A stretch of DNA of 64,000 nt from UBA6049 sp965662345 (GTDB lineage: Bacteria > Bacteroidota > Bacteroidia > Flavobacteriales_G > Salibacteraceae): positions 35,793 through 99,792 of the forward strand of contig CBFIHE010000007.1 of NCBI GenBank assembly GCA_965662345.1. The letters are read 5' to 3'. Under the pieces are notes generated by a model, which ran no database searches, was not told where the DNA came from, and saw only the letters and a list, made by a program, of their open reading frames with translations. A program made the position numbers and the translations under genes. Of the stretch, positions 36,569-45,862 are shown one piece after another (the first letter of the stretch is position 1; each line of letters opens with the position of its first letter).

Positions 36569-37591
36569 TTACTTTATTTGATCTGCAAAGCGTTTGTAGT
36601 TTTCCACACCAATAATGATGAGGATAGCTAATAGTAAAGCGCTCAACGTAGAAACCACAACAATCAAAGAGCGCATTGGATAAGCCTTTTTCTCTTGTTT
36701 CTGGGCTTCGTTTACCACAAATTTATGGGTGATATTTTGTGCAGCATCAACCCTTACTTCATCGTACTTACCCTTCAGTAAAACAAACCTTTCTCGCAAA
36801 AACTCCAGGTTCTCAGTCATAGACTTATAGGCTGACCCATACTTGGCCAAAGTGTCTAGTTGCGATTCCAACTCGCGCACAACATTTTGCTTACCCGCGG
36901 CAATGGCCTCATAATAAACCTTTGTAATTTGTTCAATTTGCTTGTCGTATTCCTGCACACCCTTGTTACGCAGAATTGTGAGTGAATCATCTAACTCTTG
37001 CATGTAACCGTTTAGGTCTGTATACTCCTTCTCTATTACTTCAAGGGCCTGAGATGCACGATTACGCAACATTTCATTCTTTGTAGAATCCACCAATGCT
37101 GCAATATCATTTGCAATGTCTGCCGCCATTTGGGGATCTTTATCCATAACGTCTATTCGGATGGAGTTGAATTCAGTTCTCCTGTAATTCACATTTCCCT
37201 CCCAGGTTTTACCTAATTGCGTGTTCGCAAATTTGTGCGAAGGGTCAATTTCATAGTGGTTCATCAAGTCGTATTTAGACCAAATTTTCCACTTAATCTT
37301 ATCTGAATTTAAGATTTGAAGCATCGCCTCTGCTTGTTCTTCTTCACCAAATGTTGAGATGTCATTCTTAGCACCTACATCCATAGTCATTACTGCTTTG
37401 GATAGAGAGCTATTCTGCGCAGGGAAAAAGATTACTGTTGATTGGAACTTATCATCAATCATTAGCGATACTCCAGCTGAAATAATAGCTGCAGCAAAGC
37501 CAACAATAAGTAGTTGTTTGCGCCACTTTAAGATGAATACCAATAAGTTGGATGAGTCAAATTCCGTTCCTTTCGGATGTTGATCTGCCAT
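36569..37591 (-). CDS. Wzz-type polysaccharide chain-length regulator
   Basis: This 340-residue protein has two transmembrane helices (about residues 28-46 and 307-327) around a large periplasmic alpha-helical domain with coiled coil (EKEYTDLNGYMQELDDSLTIL). That is the Wzz/GumC N-terminal layout without a tyrosine-kinase domain. It sets the length of surface polysaccharide chains. A good promoter lies just upstream at 37614-37641, so this gene and the ligase may be transcribed apart from wzx. Confidence 0.87.
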   Translation of the reverse strand: MADQHPKGTEFDSSNLLVFILKWRKQLLIVGFAAAIISAGVSLMIDDKFQSTVIFFPAQNSSLSKAVMTMDVGAKNDISTFGEEEQAEAMLQILNSDKIKWKIWSKYDLMNHYEIDPSHKFANTQLGKTWEGNVNYRRTEFNSIRIDVMDKDPQMAADIANDIAALVDSTKNEMLRNRASQALEVIEKEYTDLNGYMQELDDSLTILRNKGVQEYDKQIEQITKVYYEAIAAGKQNVVRELESQLDTLAKYGSAYKSMTENLEFLRERFVLLKGKYDEVRVDAAQNITHKFVVNEAQKQEKKAYPMRSLIVVVSTLSALLLAILIIIGVENYKRFADQIK

Positions 37592-37613
37592 TGCTTAATA
37601 CGATTTAGGGTGC

Positions 37614-37641
37614 CAAAAATAGCATTTTACACCTGTGTCAA
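37614..37641 (-). promoter_or_regulatory. Promoter of the wzz-ligase unit
   Basis: On the minus strand TTG (37641-37639), a 17-base spacer and TATTTTTG (37621-37614) match the Flavobacterium-type TTG-N17-23-TAnnTTTG promoter in both boxes. It leaves about 20 bases before the wzz ATG. It is the best promoter match in the window. Confidence 0.7.
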
Positions 37642-37647
37642 GCCTCG

Positions 37648-39081
37648 CTACTTCAATAGTTTAAAGGCTTCTTTGATATCTAAAATGCGAAGTGATAACG
37701 CCAACATCAATGCTAATAGTATGTGAAGCACCCAAAACAATAACGATTGTCCTAGGTATTCACTGATTACCAAACCAATAGCAACTACACCTACGGCATA
37801 AATCAATATTTTAAACCATTGTAAATTTACGAGAGAGCCAGAGAATTTATTGGTGGCATAGTACCACTGAGCACCTAACACCGTGGCCTGAGTAATCAAA
37901 GTTGCCCATGCTGCTCCTTCTGCGTTATACAAAGGAATTAGGTACATATTCAATAAAACATTAGAAACTAATCCTACTAGTGAAGTCACATTCAAGAAGA
38001 AAAGATTGCCGTTTGCTGTAAGTAACGTACCATAAATATAGCCTACGCTTACTGGAAACAGACATAGTATCAAGATTTGTAATACTACCGATGTGTCTTC
38101 AACAGCCACATTAAATAATACATCTGCAAGCGGTTGTGATTGAAAAAAAGAAGCCACAACCAATGCAAAAACGGGAACCAGTAATACCTGAGATGCACGC
38201 TTCAAGATGGGAAGAACATCTTCTCTGCGCGCAATCAAACCAGAAAAAATAGGTAGTAACAACCCCGCAAATAAAAACGCTACCATAGTTGAGGCCTCAA
38301 AAAACTTGAAGCCCTGCGCATAAACACCAGCGTGGTAATTGCCGTTAGGAAGCATATATTCCAACATAATACCATCTAACCGTGTGTATGAAGCCATTAA
38401 CAGATTCAACAGCGCAAAGGGTAAGCTACTTTTCAATATTCCAAAGAGTAGACCTTTACGTATGGTCCATTGAACGACAGGGGCTTTAATAGCCAGCACA
38501 ATTCCCACGGCCACAATCACCAGAACATAACTTATGGTCTGAGCGTAAGCATACCACTCTATTGCAAACGTGTCTTTAGAAGTGATTAATAATGCACCAC
38601 AAATGAGGATCATAAGTGCACGATCTGCCACCGAGGCTATGCTATCCCACTTAAAGAAATGTAGTCCAGCCAAGTTACTCCGCAAAAACAAAAGGAAGGA
38701 GCTTAAAAAAACATTAAATCCAACTATTCCCAACAAATAAAGGTATCGCGCAGAGTAGTTCAATACCGCGTATCCGATAGTGTATAAGAGGATGAAAAAC
38801 AAAATACCAAGCACTGCCTTAATAAGAGCCATGTTGCCCAGGTAGGTCTTGTAAAGGCTAGCATCACCGGCTACCGACTTATTGTTAAAGTTTTGAATGC
38901 CAAGATCTAAGAATACCTGAAAAATGTATGCTAAGTTGAGTACGACAAAATAGATTCCGTAATCATCTGGACCAACCGCATTTTGAACGCCAACGTTAAC
39001 TCCTAGAATCCAAACTGGTTTAACCACAAGGTTAAGCACCAATAAAAAAGCAAGATTTCTAACGAATAAGCGTTGCACCAA
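37648..39081 (-). CDS. Wzx-type polysaccharide flippase
   Basis: This 477-residue protein has about 12-14 hydrophobic helices and belongs to the MOP/polysaccharide export superfamily. The N-terminal part FLLVLNLVVKPVWILGVNVGVQNAVGPDDYGIYF and NNKSVAGDASLYKTYLGNMAL are typical. It would flip lipid-linked repeat units across the inner membrane for the ligase/polymerase. It abuts the upstream FkbM gene without a gap. Confidence 0.87.
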   Translation of the reverse strand: MVQRLFVRNLAFLLVLNLVVKPVWILGVNVGVQNAVGPDDYGIYFVVLNLAYIFQVFLDLGIQNFNNKSVAGDASLYKTYLGNMALIKAVLGILFFILLYTIGYAVLNYSARYLYLLGIVGFNVFLSSFLLFLRSNLAGLHFFKWDSIASVADRALMILICGALLITSKDTFAIEWYAYAQTISYVLVIVAVGIVLAIKAPVVQWTIRKGLLFGILKSSLPFALLNLLMASYTRLDGIMLEYMLPNGNYHAGVYAQGFKFFEASTMVAFLFAGLLLPIFSGLIARREDVLPILKRASQVLLVPVFALVVASFFQSQPLADVLFNVAVEDTSVVLQILILCLFPVSVGYIYGTLLTANGNLFFLNVTSLVGLVSNVLLNMYLIPLYNAEGAAWATLITQATVLGAQWYYATNKFSGSLVNLQWFKILIYAVGVVAIGLVISEYLGQSLLFWVLHILLALMLALSLRILDIKEAFKLLK

Positions 39082-39804
39082 TTAGGGTTTAAAGATGAAA
39101 TTCTGACCAGAATGCCTTTGCTCATCATAAGGTTGGAGACCTCCAGAATCTGCCACATAGCATGTGTAGCCCAGGCTAGACATTAATTTAAAGCATTTGG
39201 CTCTGTTCTCATTTTCCCAAAGCTCTGTGTAGACTATAGGTTTATCTCTTCTTAAGAGCTGTTCTCCACCTTTCAATGCAAAGAATTCAAAATTCTCTAC
39301 ATCCATTTTTATTCCAACCACTGAACTACTGAGATTAAGTGCCAGTTCATCTAACGTTTTCATGGGTACTTTCATACGCCTACCCAAATTAAACTCAGTT
39401 ATGGAATCGTGAACTACATGGCTCAAGCCTTGCTTACGAACTTTTTCTACCTCAGGCATAACCATTTCCACTTCTCCAGATTCTGCTCCAACAGCAACGG
39501 GTAGAATTTGAACTCCCATCCAATTAAAACGCTTCTTCATATACTCCAACGCACGCAAATTCTCTGGAAGCGGCTCTATAGCCAGTACATGAGAACTATG
39601 AGCATTCATAAAGTGGGTCATAATACCAATGTTTGCACCCACATCTAACAGAACACCATTTTTAGGCAGGATTGATAAGAAGGTAAAAAAATCGTTCTCG
39701 TTGGAGTCCCACCTCAACGTGTATACCTTGAATACGGCAAACCATCGCAAGTAGCGATCAAAACCCAGCAACTGCTGAAGTATATATTGAACTTTGGATT
39801 TCAA
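39082..39804 (-). CDS. FkbM-family methyltransferase
   Basis: This 240-residue SAM-dependent methyltransferase has motif I LLDVGANIGIMTHF (about residues 52-65) and the FkbM blocks MDVENFEFFALKGGEQLL and PIVYTELWE. Within a polysaccharide locus it probably methylates a sugar hydroxyl. The start codon is TTG at 39804; no in-frame ATG precedes the conserved part. A TATCTTTG box (39813-39820) ends 8 bases before it, so the message may be nearly leaderless. Confidence 0.85.
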   Translation of the reverse strand: MKSKVQYILQQLLGFDRYLRWFAVFKVYTLRWDSNENDFFTFLSILPKNGVLLDVGANIGIMTHFMNAHSSHVLAIEPLPENLRALEYMKKRFNWMGVQILPVAVGAESGEVEMVMPEVEKVRKQGLSHVVHDSITEFNLGRRMKVPMKTLDELALNLSSSVVGIKMDVENFEFFALKGGEQLLRRDKPIVYTELWENENRAKCFKLMSSLGYTCYVADSGGLQPYDEQRHSGQNFIFKP

Positions 39805-39812
39805 GATGCCGG

Positions 39813-39820
39813 CAAAGATA
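39813..39820 (-). promoter_or_regulatory. Candidate -7 box for the fkbM-wzx unit
   Basis: The minus strand reads TATCTTTG, an exact TAnnTTTG match, 8 bases before the TTG start of the FkbM gene. A TTG lies 15 bases further upstream, a slightly short spacer. Confidence 0.5.
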
Positions 39821-39882
39821 GCTTTTCACTTTAGCCAATATCTCTGCTTAAAACCCACCCAGTTCTTCTATTTTCGCGAGAT

Positions 39883-41007
39883 ATGAATCCGCAGATTGTC
39901 GTAAACGCTAGATTGCTGCTTCCAAATAAGTTGGAAGGTATGGGAAGGTTTACACATGAAACACTCCAGCGACTTTCTACAGATTTTGGTGAGGCGCATT
40001 TCCACTTTGTTTTCGACAGAGCCTTTGATGAGCAATTCATTTATGGATCTAACGTAACTCCGCATGTACTCTACCCTGCCGCTAGGCATCCCATTTTATT
40101 CTACACGTGGTTTGAATTGCGAATGCCAGGCTTACTTAGAAAGCTAAAGGCTGATTTGTTCTTGTCTCCTGATGGCTACCTATGTCTAAATTCAAATACA
40201 AAGCAGCTGCCCGTTATTCACGATATTAACTTTGAGCACTATCCACAGCACTTGCCCTTGGCCGCTCGATTATACCTTAAGCAGTTCTTTCCCAGATTCG
40301 CTAAAAAAGCGCATCGCATTGCCACAGTGAGTGAATTCAGCAAAACAGACTTGGTGACGCAGTATGAGGTAAATGCCGATAAAATAGATGTTATCTACAA
40401 CGGAGCCTCAAACATATTTAAGCCGTTAAACAAGGACGAAAAGAAAGCCGCATCTAACAAGTTTGCTCAAGGTTGCCCATACTTCATATATGTGGGTGCT
40501 CTACAACCACGCAAGAATATTGTTACTCTGCTCAAAGCTTTTGACGAGTTCAAAACAAAGCACGGTACCAATAGAAAACTTCTTATAACTGGTCAAAAGA
40601 AATGGTGGAGCAGTGAACAAGAAGAAGTATTTGCCAGCATGCACTTCAAAGACGATGTAATCTTTATGGGTCGTGTAGAAGACAATGAGTTAGCCTTGGC
40701 TCTTGGCGGAGCCGATGCGTTAACCTACATCAGCTTTTTTGAAGGATTTGGCATTCCATTATTAGAAGCCATGTACTGCGATGTTCCCATTCTCACCTCT
40801 CGATTAACATCCATGCCAGAAGTTGCAGGAGAAGCTGCGGCATATTGCAGCCCATTTGATGTAGAAAGCGTGGTTATGGCTATGGAAGAAGTTCTCGTAA
40901 ACGCAGATCAATTGATTGAATTAGGACGTACGCAACGAGAACTTTTCTCTTGGAATCAAACCGCAAACAAGCTCAAAAAGTCTATTGAACGGTGCCTGGA
41001 AAGTTAA
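39883..41007 (+). CDS. Glycosyltransferase family 4
   Basis: This 374-residue GT-B fold enzyme has an N-terminal acceptor domain with NKLEGMGRFTHETL. The C-terminal nucleotide-sugar domain has FIYVGALQPRKNIVTLLKAF and the EX7E-type motif FFEGFGIPLLEAMYCDVPILTS. It adds a sugar during surface polysaccharide assembly; donor and acceptor are unknown. It is divergent from the FkbM-Wzx-Wzz-ligase genes. A TATTTTCG box (one mismatch) ends 6 bases before its ATG. Its 3' end overlaps rnhB by 16 bases. Confidence 0.93.
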   Translation: MNPQIVVNARLLLPNKLEGMGRFTHETLQRLSTDFGEAHFHFVFDRAFDEQFIYGSNVTPHVLYPAARHPILFYTWFELRMPGLLRKLKADLFLSPDGYLCLNSNTKQLPVIHDINFEHYPQHLPLAARLYLKQFFPRFAKKAHRIATVSEFSKTDLVTQYEVNADKIDVIYNGASNIFKPLNKDEKKAASNKFAQGCPYFIYVGALQPRKNIVTLLKAFDEFKTKHGTNRKLLITGQKKWWSSEQEEVFASMHFKDDVIFMGRVEDNELALALGGADALTYISFFEGFGIPLLEAMYCDVPILTSRLTSMPEVAGEAAAYCSPFDVESVVMAMEEVLVNADQLIELGRTQRELFSWNQTANKLKKSIERCLES

Positions 41008-41576
41008 AAGCCTATTTCAACAAAGGAGTTGTAGAGGCAGGTTGCGATGAAGCCGGTAGAGGTTGTTTGGCGGGCCCTGTAGTTGCCGCTTCAGTAATAC
41101 TTCCAAAAAAATTTAGCCTCCCCTTACTTAATGACTCCAAGCAGCTTTCTGAACAACATCGATTGACCCTACGAACCCAAATTGAAGAGCAAGCTGTAGC
41201 CTATCAAGTTGCTTTTGTAGGCCCTGATAAAATTGACGAAATCAATATTCTTTGGGCCAGTATATATGCCATGCACTTGGCACTAGATGAGTTGCCTGTA
41301 AGGCCAGAGCACATACTTGTAGACGGCAATAAATTCAAACCCTACCCTTTTACTCCGCATACCTGTGTGGTTAAAGGCGATTCAAAATACGCTTCCATTG
41401 CAGCGGCATCTATTCTGGCGAAAACGCACCGAGACGAGTACATGAAAGAATTGCACAACTCGTTTCCACAATATGATTGGCTGAACAACAAAGGATATCC
41501 AACAGCTAAGCATAAAGCAGGAATTTATGCCCATGGCACAACTATTCACCATAGAAAATCCTTTAAACTATCATGA
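40992..41576 (+). CDS. rnhB: Ribonuclease HII
   Basis: This 194-residue endonuclease removes RNA from RNA-DNA hybrids. The signature EAGCDEAGRGCLAGPVVAA holds the first catalytic acids, with the third in ILVDGN and another near KTHRDEYM. The only reasonable start is GTG at 40992, inside the glycosyltransferase 3' end. It overlaps the following gene by 4 bases (ATGA), so three unrelated genes form one transcript. Confidence 0.95.
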   Translation: MPGKLKAYFNKGVVEAGCDEAGRGCLAGPVVAASVILPKKFSLPLLNDSKQLSEQHRLTLRTQIEEQAVAYQVAFVGPDKIDEINILWASIYAMHLALDELPVRPEHILVDGNKFKPYPFTPHTCVVKGDSKYASIAAASILAKTHRDEYMKELHNSFPQYDWLNNKGYPTAKHKAGIYAHGTTIHHRKSFKLS

Positions 41577-42181
41577 GAGTACTCGTCTTAGGAATTGCCT
41601 TGTTGATTTCATCATCGCTTTGGGCTACGCATTACTTTGAATTGATAGTCTACAAACAAGACACCGTATATCAATCGTATTGGAAAGGGTTAAGAATCAC
41701 AGAAGAATTCGAGGGCTTGATGCTCACCCCAATTCTATTAGATACTCTTCTTGGTAGTTTAGATACTGCTCACACAGAAATAATATTGACAGAAACTTTC
41801 CGTGCGAACGCTATTGAAGCACCCATGTATACTTACACTCACAGTGGAGACACGGTTTCTATTTTATTTTCAAAGGCATCTAAAGAGTCTGAAATTCTAA
41901 TCAACACTTCAGCGGCTTCTTTGGTCTCTTTACAAGGTATTTCTGCCGTACGCTATATTGGGCTTTATACAGACTCCGTAGTAACACATACATCAGCGTC
42001 TATTCCAATTCCTAGGTTTAGATTGGTACATCCAGAGTACGAGAAACCCAAAGTGGTAAGCGTTATTCAAGAAAAGTCTGTTAGTGGTTTCTTTGAGCAT
42101 GTTCAAACCTGGTTATTCGCTCTGGTTTTGCTTACTGTAATTCTTACGTTTGTGCTGATATTCAAACGAATAAAGTCATAG
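41573..42181 (+). CDS. Exported protein with C-terminal membrane anchor, unknown function
   Basis: This 202-residue protein has a signal peptide (MRVLVLGIALLISSSLWA), an external domain rich in Thr and Ser, and one C-terminal helix (WLFALVLLTVILTFVLIF) followed by basic KRIKS, the pattern of a single-pass protein with a periplasmic domain. I recognise no family. It is coupled to rnhB by an ATGA overlap and lies 1 base before the cyclophilin lipoprotein gene. Confidence 0.75.
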   Translation: MRVLVLGIALLISSSLWATHYFELIVYKQDTVYQSYWKGLRITEEFEGLMLTPILLDTLLGSLDTAHTEIILTETFRANAIEAPMYTYTHSGDTVSILFSKASKESEILINTSAASLVSLQGISAVRYIGLYTDSVVTHTSASIPIPRFRLVHPEYEKPKVVSVIQEKSVSGFFEHVQTWLFALVLLTVILTFVLIFKRIKS

Positions 42182-42182
42182 T

Positions 42183-42980
42183 ATGCCTCGTTTTCTAATT
42201 AGCATTTTAGCACTAGCAGTAGTTGCATGTTCTTCTCCTGTAGAGAAGTCAAAAAGCAATACGGCAGAGAAAAAACAAGAACAATCTAAGGGAAAAGCTA
42301 AGACAAAGGCTAAGACAGAAAAGGAAGCTGAAAAAGAAAAATTTCCTACTCTAAACAATAAAAATGTTGTTGATTTTTTAACCAGATACGGGAAAAACAA
42401 CAAAGAAACGCTGGTTGAAATGAGCACCCGTTTTGGTAATGTAAAAATCAGGCTTTACGATAACACACCACTTCACAGGGCTAATTTTGTTTACCTCACA
42501 AAGCGCAAGTATTTTGATGAAACGCAGTTCTACCGCGTTGCAGATAATTTTGTTTGCCAAGCAGGTAACTCAGATGAATGGGAAACTCAGTATACACGAA
42601 AAGATATTGGTATGTACACCCTACCTGCCGAACTACCAAAGAGAAACATACACAAAACTGGGGCGGTTGCAGCGGCTAGGAGTTATGATAACAATCCAGA
42701 TAAGTTGTCTTCACCTTATGAATTCTACATCACCCTGGGGCCTAAATACAATGAAGCCACTGTACTAGCCATAGCCAAAGAAGAAGGATTAACATACACA
42801 CAATCGCAAATTGATACGTATGTTCGATTGGGCGGTCAGCCTGGCCTAGATCAACAACATACTGTATTTGGAGAAGTAGTTGAGGGTATGGATGTAGTCT
42901 ATGAAATCAACAAAGTTGAAGTAGACGGCAGAGAGTGGCCTCATGAGATCATCCCTATCAAGATTAGAATTGCAGAATAG
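42183..42980 (+). CDS. Cyclophilin-type peptidyl-prolyl isomerase lipoprotein
   Basis: This 265-residue protein begins with a lipoprotein signal (ISILALAVVACSS, lipobox Cys at residue 16). A Lys/Glu-rich linker (about residues 20-55) and a cyclophilin domain follow (EMSTRFGNVKIRLYDNTPLHRANFVYL, FYRVADNFVCQAGN, QHTVFGEVVEGMDVVYEIN). It would assist folding of exported proteins while anchored by lipid in the envelope. The highly charged linker resembles a spacer from the membrane. Confidence 0.9.
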   Translation: MPRFLISILALAVVACSSPVEKSKSNTAEKKQEQSKGKAKTKAKTEKEAEKEKFPTLNNKNVVDFLTRYGKNNKETLVEMSTRFGNVKIRLYDNTPLHRANFVYLTKRKYFDETQFYRVADNFVCQAGNSDEWETQYTRKDIGMYTLPAELPKRNIHKTGAVAAARSYDNNPDKLSSPYEFYITLGPKYNEATVLAIAKEEGLTYTQSQIDTYVRLGGQPGLDQQHTVFGEVVEGMDVVYEINKVEVDGREWPHEIIPIKIRIAE

Positions 42981-43068
42981 AATCTAACACTAGTTGTGAA
43001 TAACCCGTTTACCAAGTTGCCGCTCAGCTCTTTGGTTGTCTGTACATTTAACGCTATAATTCAACGGA

Positions 43069-45789
43069 ATGCGTAAAGGGTGGTTACTAGGTATTATTAT
43101 CATCATTGGTTTAATTGGTGGGGCTTTATATTTCTACTTAGGTAGATTGAATCCTGTTTCTAGAAGTGCTTTGGCAGGTATTCCCACAGATGCTATCCTT
43201 ATTTGGAGAGCAGATGATTTAGCCTCATCTGCAGATAGGCTTGCCCACAATAGCATACTCTGGGAAGAGCTCTCAACTACATCCGTTATCTCAGAAACAA
43301 ATCGTGCTATTTCAAATTGGGATTCTTTGCTTTCATCTTATCCCGATGGGGATGATTTTCTTCATAACTCAACCTTTATCTCATGGCATTCAACAGGAAA
43401 AACAGGCATAGGGTGGTTATCTGTTACAGAGTTGCCAGAAGGAATAGATATTAGTGACCTGCAAGCACTCATTGAGTCTACTGGAGTAACCGCTCAGGAA
43501 CGAAAGGTAGGACTTCACTCGGTTTACAGCTGGGTACTTGGTGGAAAACGGTACCATTATACAACCGTGGGTGATTTACTTCTACTATCATCATATGGAA
43601 GCTTAGTAGAGCGCGGTTTAAGTCAACTTAATACAGATGTTGCTCTTACCGATGACCCTGAGTTCATACGTATTTACGAGACTGCTGGCACACCTGAACA
43701 TGGTGTTTTATTGTATAAAACAGATCAATTGAATCAACTGCTAAAACAGGCGCTGGTTTCCAAAGCAAGTCTTTTAACAGAAAACATCTTGTCACAAACA
43801 GGAGGCTGGGCAGCACAAGACTTAGGGCTGAAATCAAACGCTATTATGCTTAGTGGATTTACTACCTACCAAGACTCTTCTGGTTTTGCTTTAGAAGCAT
43901 TTGAAGCTCAGAAGCCAGAAGACCATGACATGGTTGAAGTTTTGCCTGAAAATACTGCCGCCTTTATACATTACGGTTTTTCAAATGCAAATGGCTGGTT
44001 CCAAAAAAAGAGAGAAGGACTAACGGTTCAAGACCAACTATTTGAATTTGACAAAGTCATAGCCGAAGTTGAAAATGAATATGGGTTTAGGTACGACAAG
44101 AACCTTTTAAGTTGGATTGAACATGAAGTAGCCTGTGGGTTTTTGGAGGGTAGGTCTAAAGACATAAGCGAGAGGCTATTCTGTGTTACTAAAGCAGGTA
44201 ATGTAGAATTAGCAAAGAAAAACCTGTCTGAATTAGAAAACAGAACAGCACTATTAAGCGATGTAACTCCTAATCTTCCAGATAGCACTATAGGATACAT
44301 AGGCGTTCCAGAATTACTGGCGCCCATTTATGGAACGCCATTCCATAAATTAAAAAACGCCTATTACACTGTGGTAGATAAATATGTGATTTGGGCAAAT
44401 AATGCACAGGTCCTATTAGAAATAAGAAATAGGAACCTTAAAGAGAAAACACTAGGTGAGTCTGATGGGTACAGGCAACTAGCTGAACATGTTTCTGAAG
44501 AATCCAACATATTCATTTATGTAGATATTGCCAGAAGCTCAACCTACCTCGATCAATTCCTTAATCCTGAGTTTGCACCCAAAACTGAAGAAGACATTGC
44601 ATATTTAAGACAATTTCAAGCCATAACTTACCAGTTCAGTTACGAACGCCCAGGGTTGTTTTACACCCATGCGTACTTCGTACATAACCCCATTTACAAA
44701 GAAGTGAGTTATTCTCTATGGGAGTTAGCACTAGATGCACCCGCTCGTATGAAACCAATTATCGTTAGAAACCACTACACAAACGCCAAAGAGATTTTCA
44801 TTCAAGATGAAAAGAACACTATTTACCTCATTTCAAATAGTGGAAAGGTACTTTGGAAAAGATCTCTTAGCGAACCCATTTTAAGTGATGTTACACAAAT
44901 AGATGTATATGCCAATAACAAGTTGCAGCTTTTGTTTAATACAAAAAGTAAGCTCTTCTTGATTGATCGAAATGGACACGATGTTCCTGGGTACTCTGTT
45001 GAACTAGAGGAGAAGGCAACTACCGGACTCACTTGTTTAGATTATTCAGGCAACAACAAGTACCGCATCTTAATTCCAGCTGAAAACGGAGTTTTGTATG
45101 ACTTTGACAATGATGGAAAACCCGTTAAGGGTTGGAAACATAAAAATGAGGAACAGAATATAGCACATCCCATTATTTACTTCTCTATCAAAAACAAAGA
45201 TTACCTCGCTGCCCGTTTGGAAGACGGTACGGTAAAAGCCTATGACCGAAGAGGAAGAGTTAGAATAGAACCGTTTAAAGAAAAAGTAACTGCTAGGCCC
45301 ACTCAATCTGTACTAACCAAGGGGAATGCAATTAACACAACCTATCTAACTGTAACCGATAGTAGCGGAACAGTTAACACTTTGTATTTCAATGGTACAT
45401 TAGAAAGAAATGATTTTGGGAGCTATTCACCCAAACACTTGTTCTTGTACACAGATTTAAACCAAGATGGCGTGGCAGATTATCTGTTTGCAGATAAAGG
45501 AAAAGTTATTGGGTTTGATAACGGTGGAGAACAGCTATTGCAATATGAAATTCCAACCGGTGACATTGTGGCCTTGAATACCTACAATTTTGAATCTGGC
45601 GTTAGCATTGGTATTACAACTGATGCAGGCGAGATTTACCTTATTGATAAAACAGAGACACTGTTCCCATTCTTCCCAATGAAAGGCGTGGGGGAATTCA
45701 CGATTTCAGACCTTAACAATGATGGTACATTTAACCTCTTAGTTAGTGATGAATCTGGTTTACTGTATTGTTATAGATTAGATCGGTAA
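43069..45789 (+). CDS. Membrane-anchored DUF3352-like / propeller protein
   Basis: This 906-residue protein has one N-terminal helix (LLGIIIIIGLIGGALYFYL). A large domain of about 500 residues resembling DUF3352 follows (IPTDAILIWRADDLASSADRL), then a C-terminal repeat region. The repeats are PQQ/VCBS-like blades, with KNTIYLISNSGKVLWKRSL, DLNQDGVADYLFADKGKVIG and DLNNDGTFNLLVSDESG, where the DxNxDG loops look calcium-binding. It is probably a periplasmic scaffold or sensor. It precedes the DUF5723 and CHAT genes by 73 bases. Confidence 0.75.
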   Translation: MRKGWLLGIIIIIGLIGGALYFYLGRLNPVSRSALAGIPTDAILIWRADDLASSADRLAHNSILWEELSTTSVISETNRAISNWDSLLSSYPDGDDFLHNSTFISWHSTGKTGIGWLSVTELPEGIDISDLQALIESTGVTAQERKVGLHSVYSWVLGGKRYHYTTVGDLLLLSSYGSLVERGLSQLNTDVALTDDPEFIRIYETAGTPEHGVLLYKTDQLNQLLKQALVSKASLLTENILSQTGGWAAQDLGLKSNAIMLSGFTTYQDSSGFALEAFEAQKPEDHDMVEVLPENTAAFIHYGFSNANGWFQKKREGLTVQDQLFEFDKVIAEVENEYGFRYDKNLLSWIEHEVACGFLEGRSKDISERLFCVTKAGNVELAKKNLSELENRTALLSDVTPNLPDSTIGYIGVPELLAPIYGTPFHKLKNAYYTVVDKYVIWANNAQVLLEIRNRNLKEKTLGESDGYRQLAEHVSEESNIFIYVDIARSSTYLDQFLNPEFAPKTEEDIAYLRQFQAITYQFSYERPGLFYTHAYFVHNPIYKEVSYSLWELALDAPARMKPIIVRNHYTNAKEIFIQDEKNTIYLISNSGKVLWKRSLSEPILSDVTQIDVYANNKLQLLFNTKSKLFLIDRNGHDVPGYSVELEEKATTGLTCLDYSGNNKYRILIPAENGVLYDFDNDGKPVKGWKHKNEEQNIAHPIIYFSIKNKDYLAARLEDGTVKAYDRRGRVRIEPFKEKVTARPTQSVLTKGNAINTTYLTVTDSSGTVNTLYFNGTLERNDFGSYSPKHLFLYTDLNQDGVADYLFADKGKVIGFDNGGEQLLQYEIPTGDIVALNTYNFESGVSIGITTDAGEIYLIDKTETLFPFFPMKGVGEFTISDLNNDGTFNLLVSDESGLLYCYRLDR

Positions 45790-45862
45790 AAAACAACCCC
45801 TATTGATTCTTTTTCTGGATTGAGGTAATACGTACTTTAGTTAGCGAATCAAAACCCTGTCT

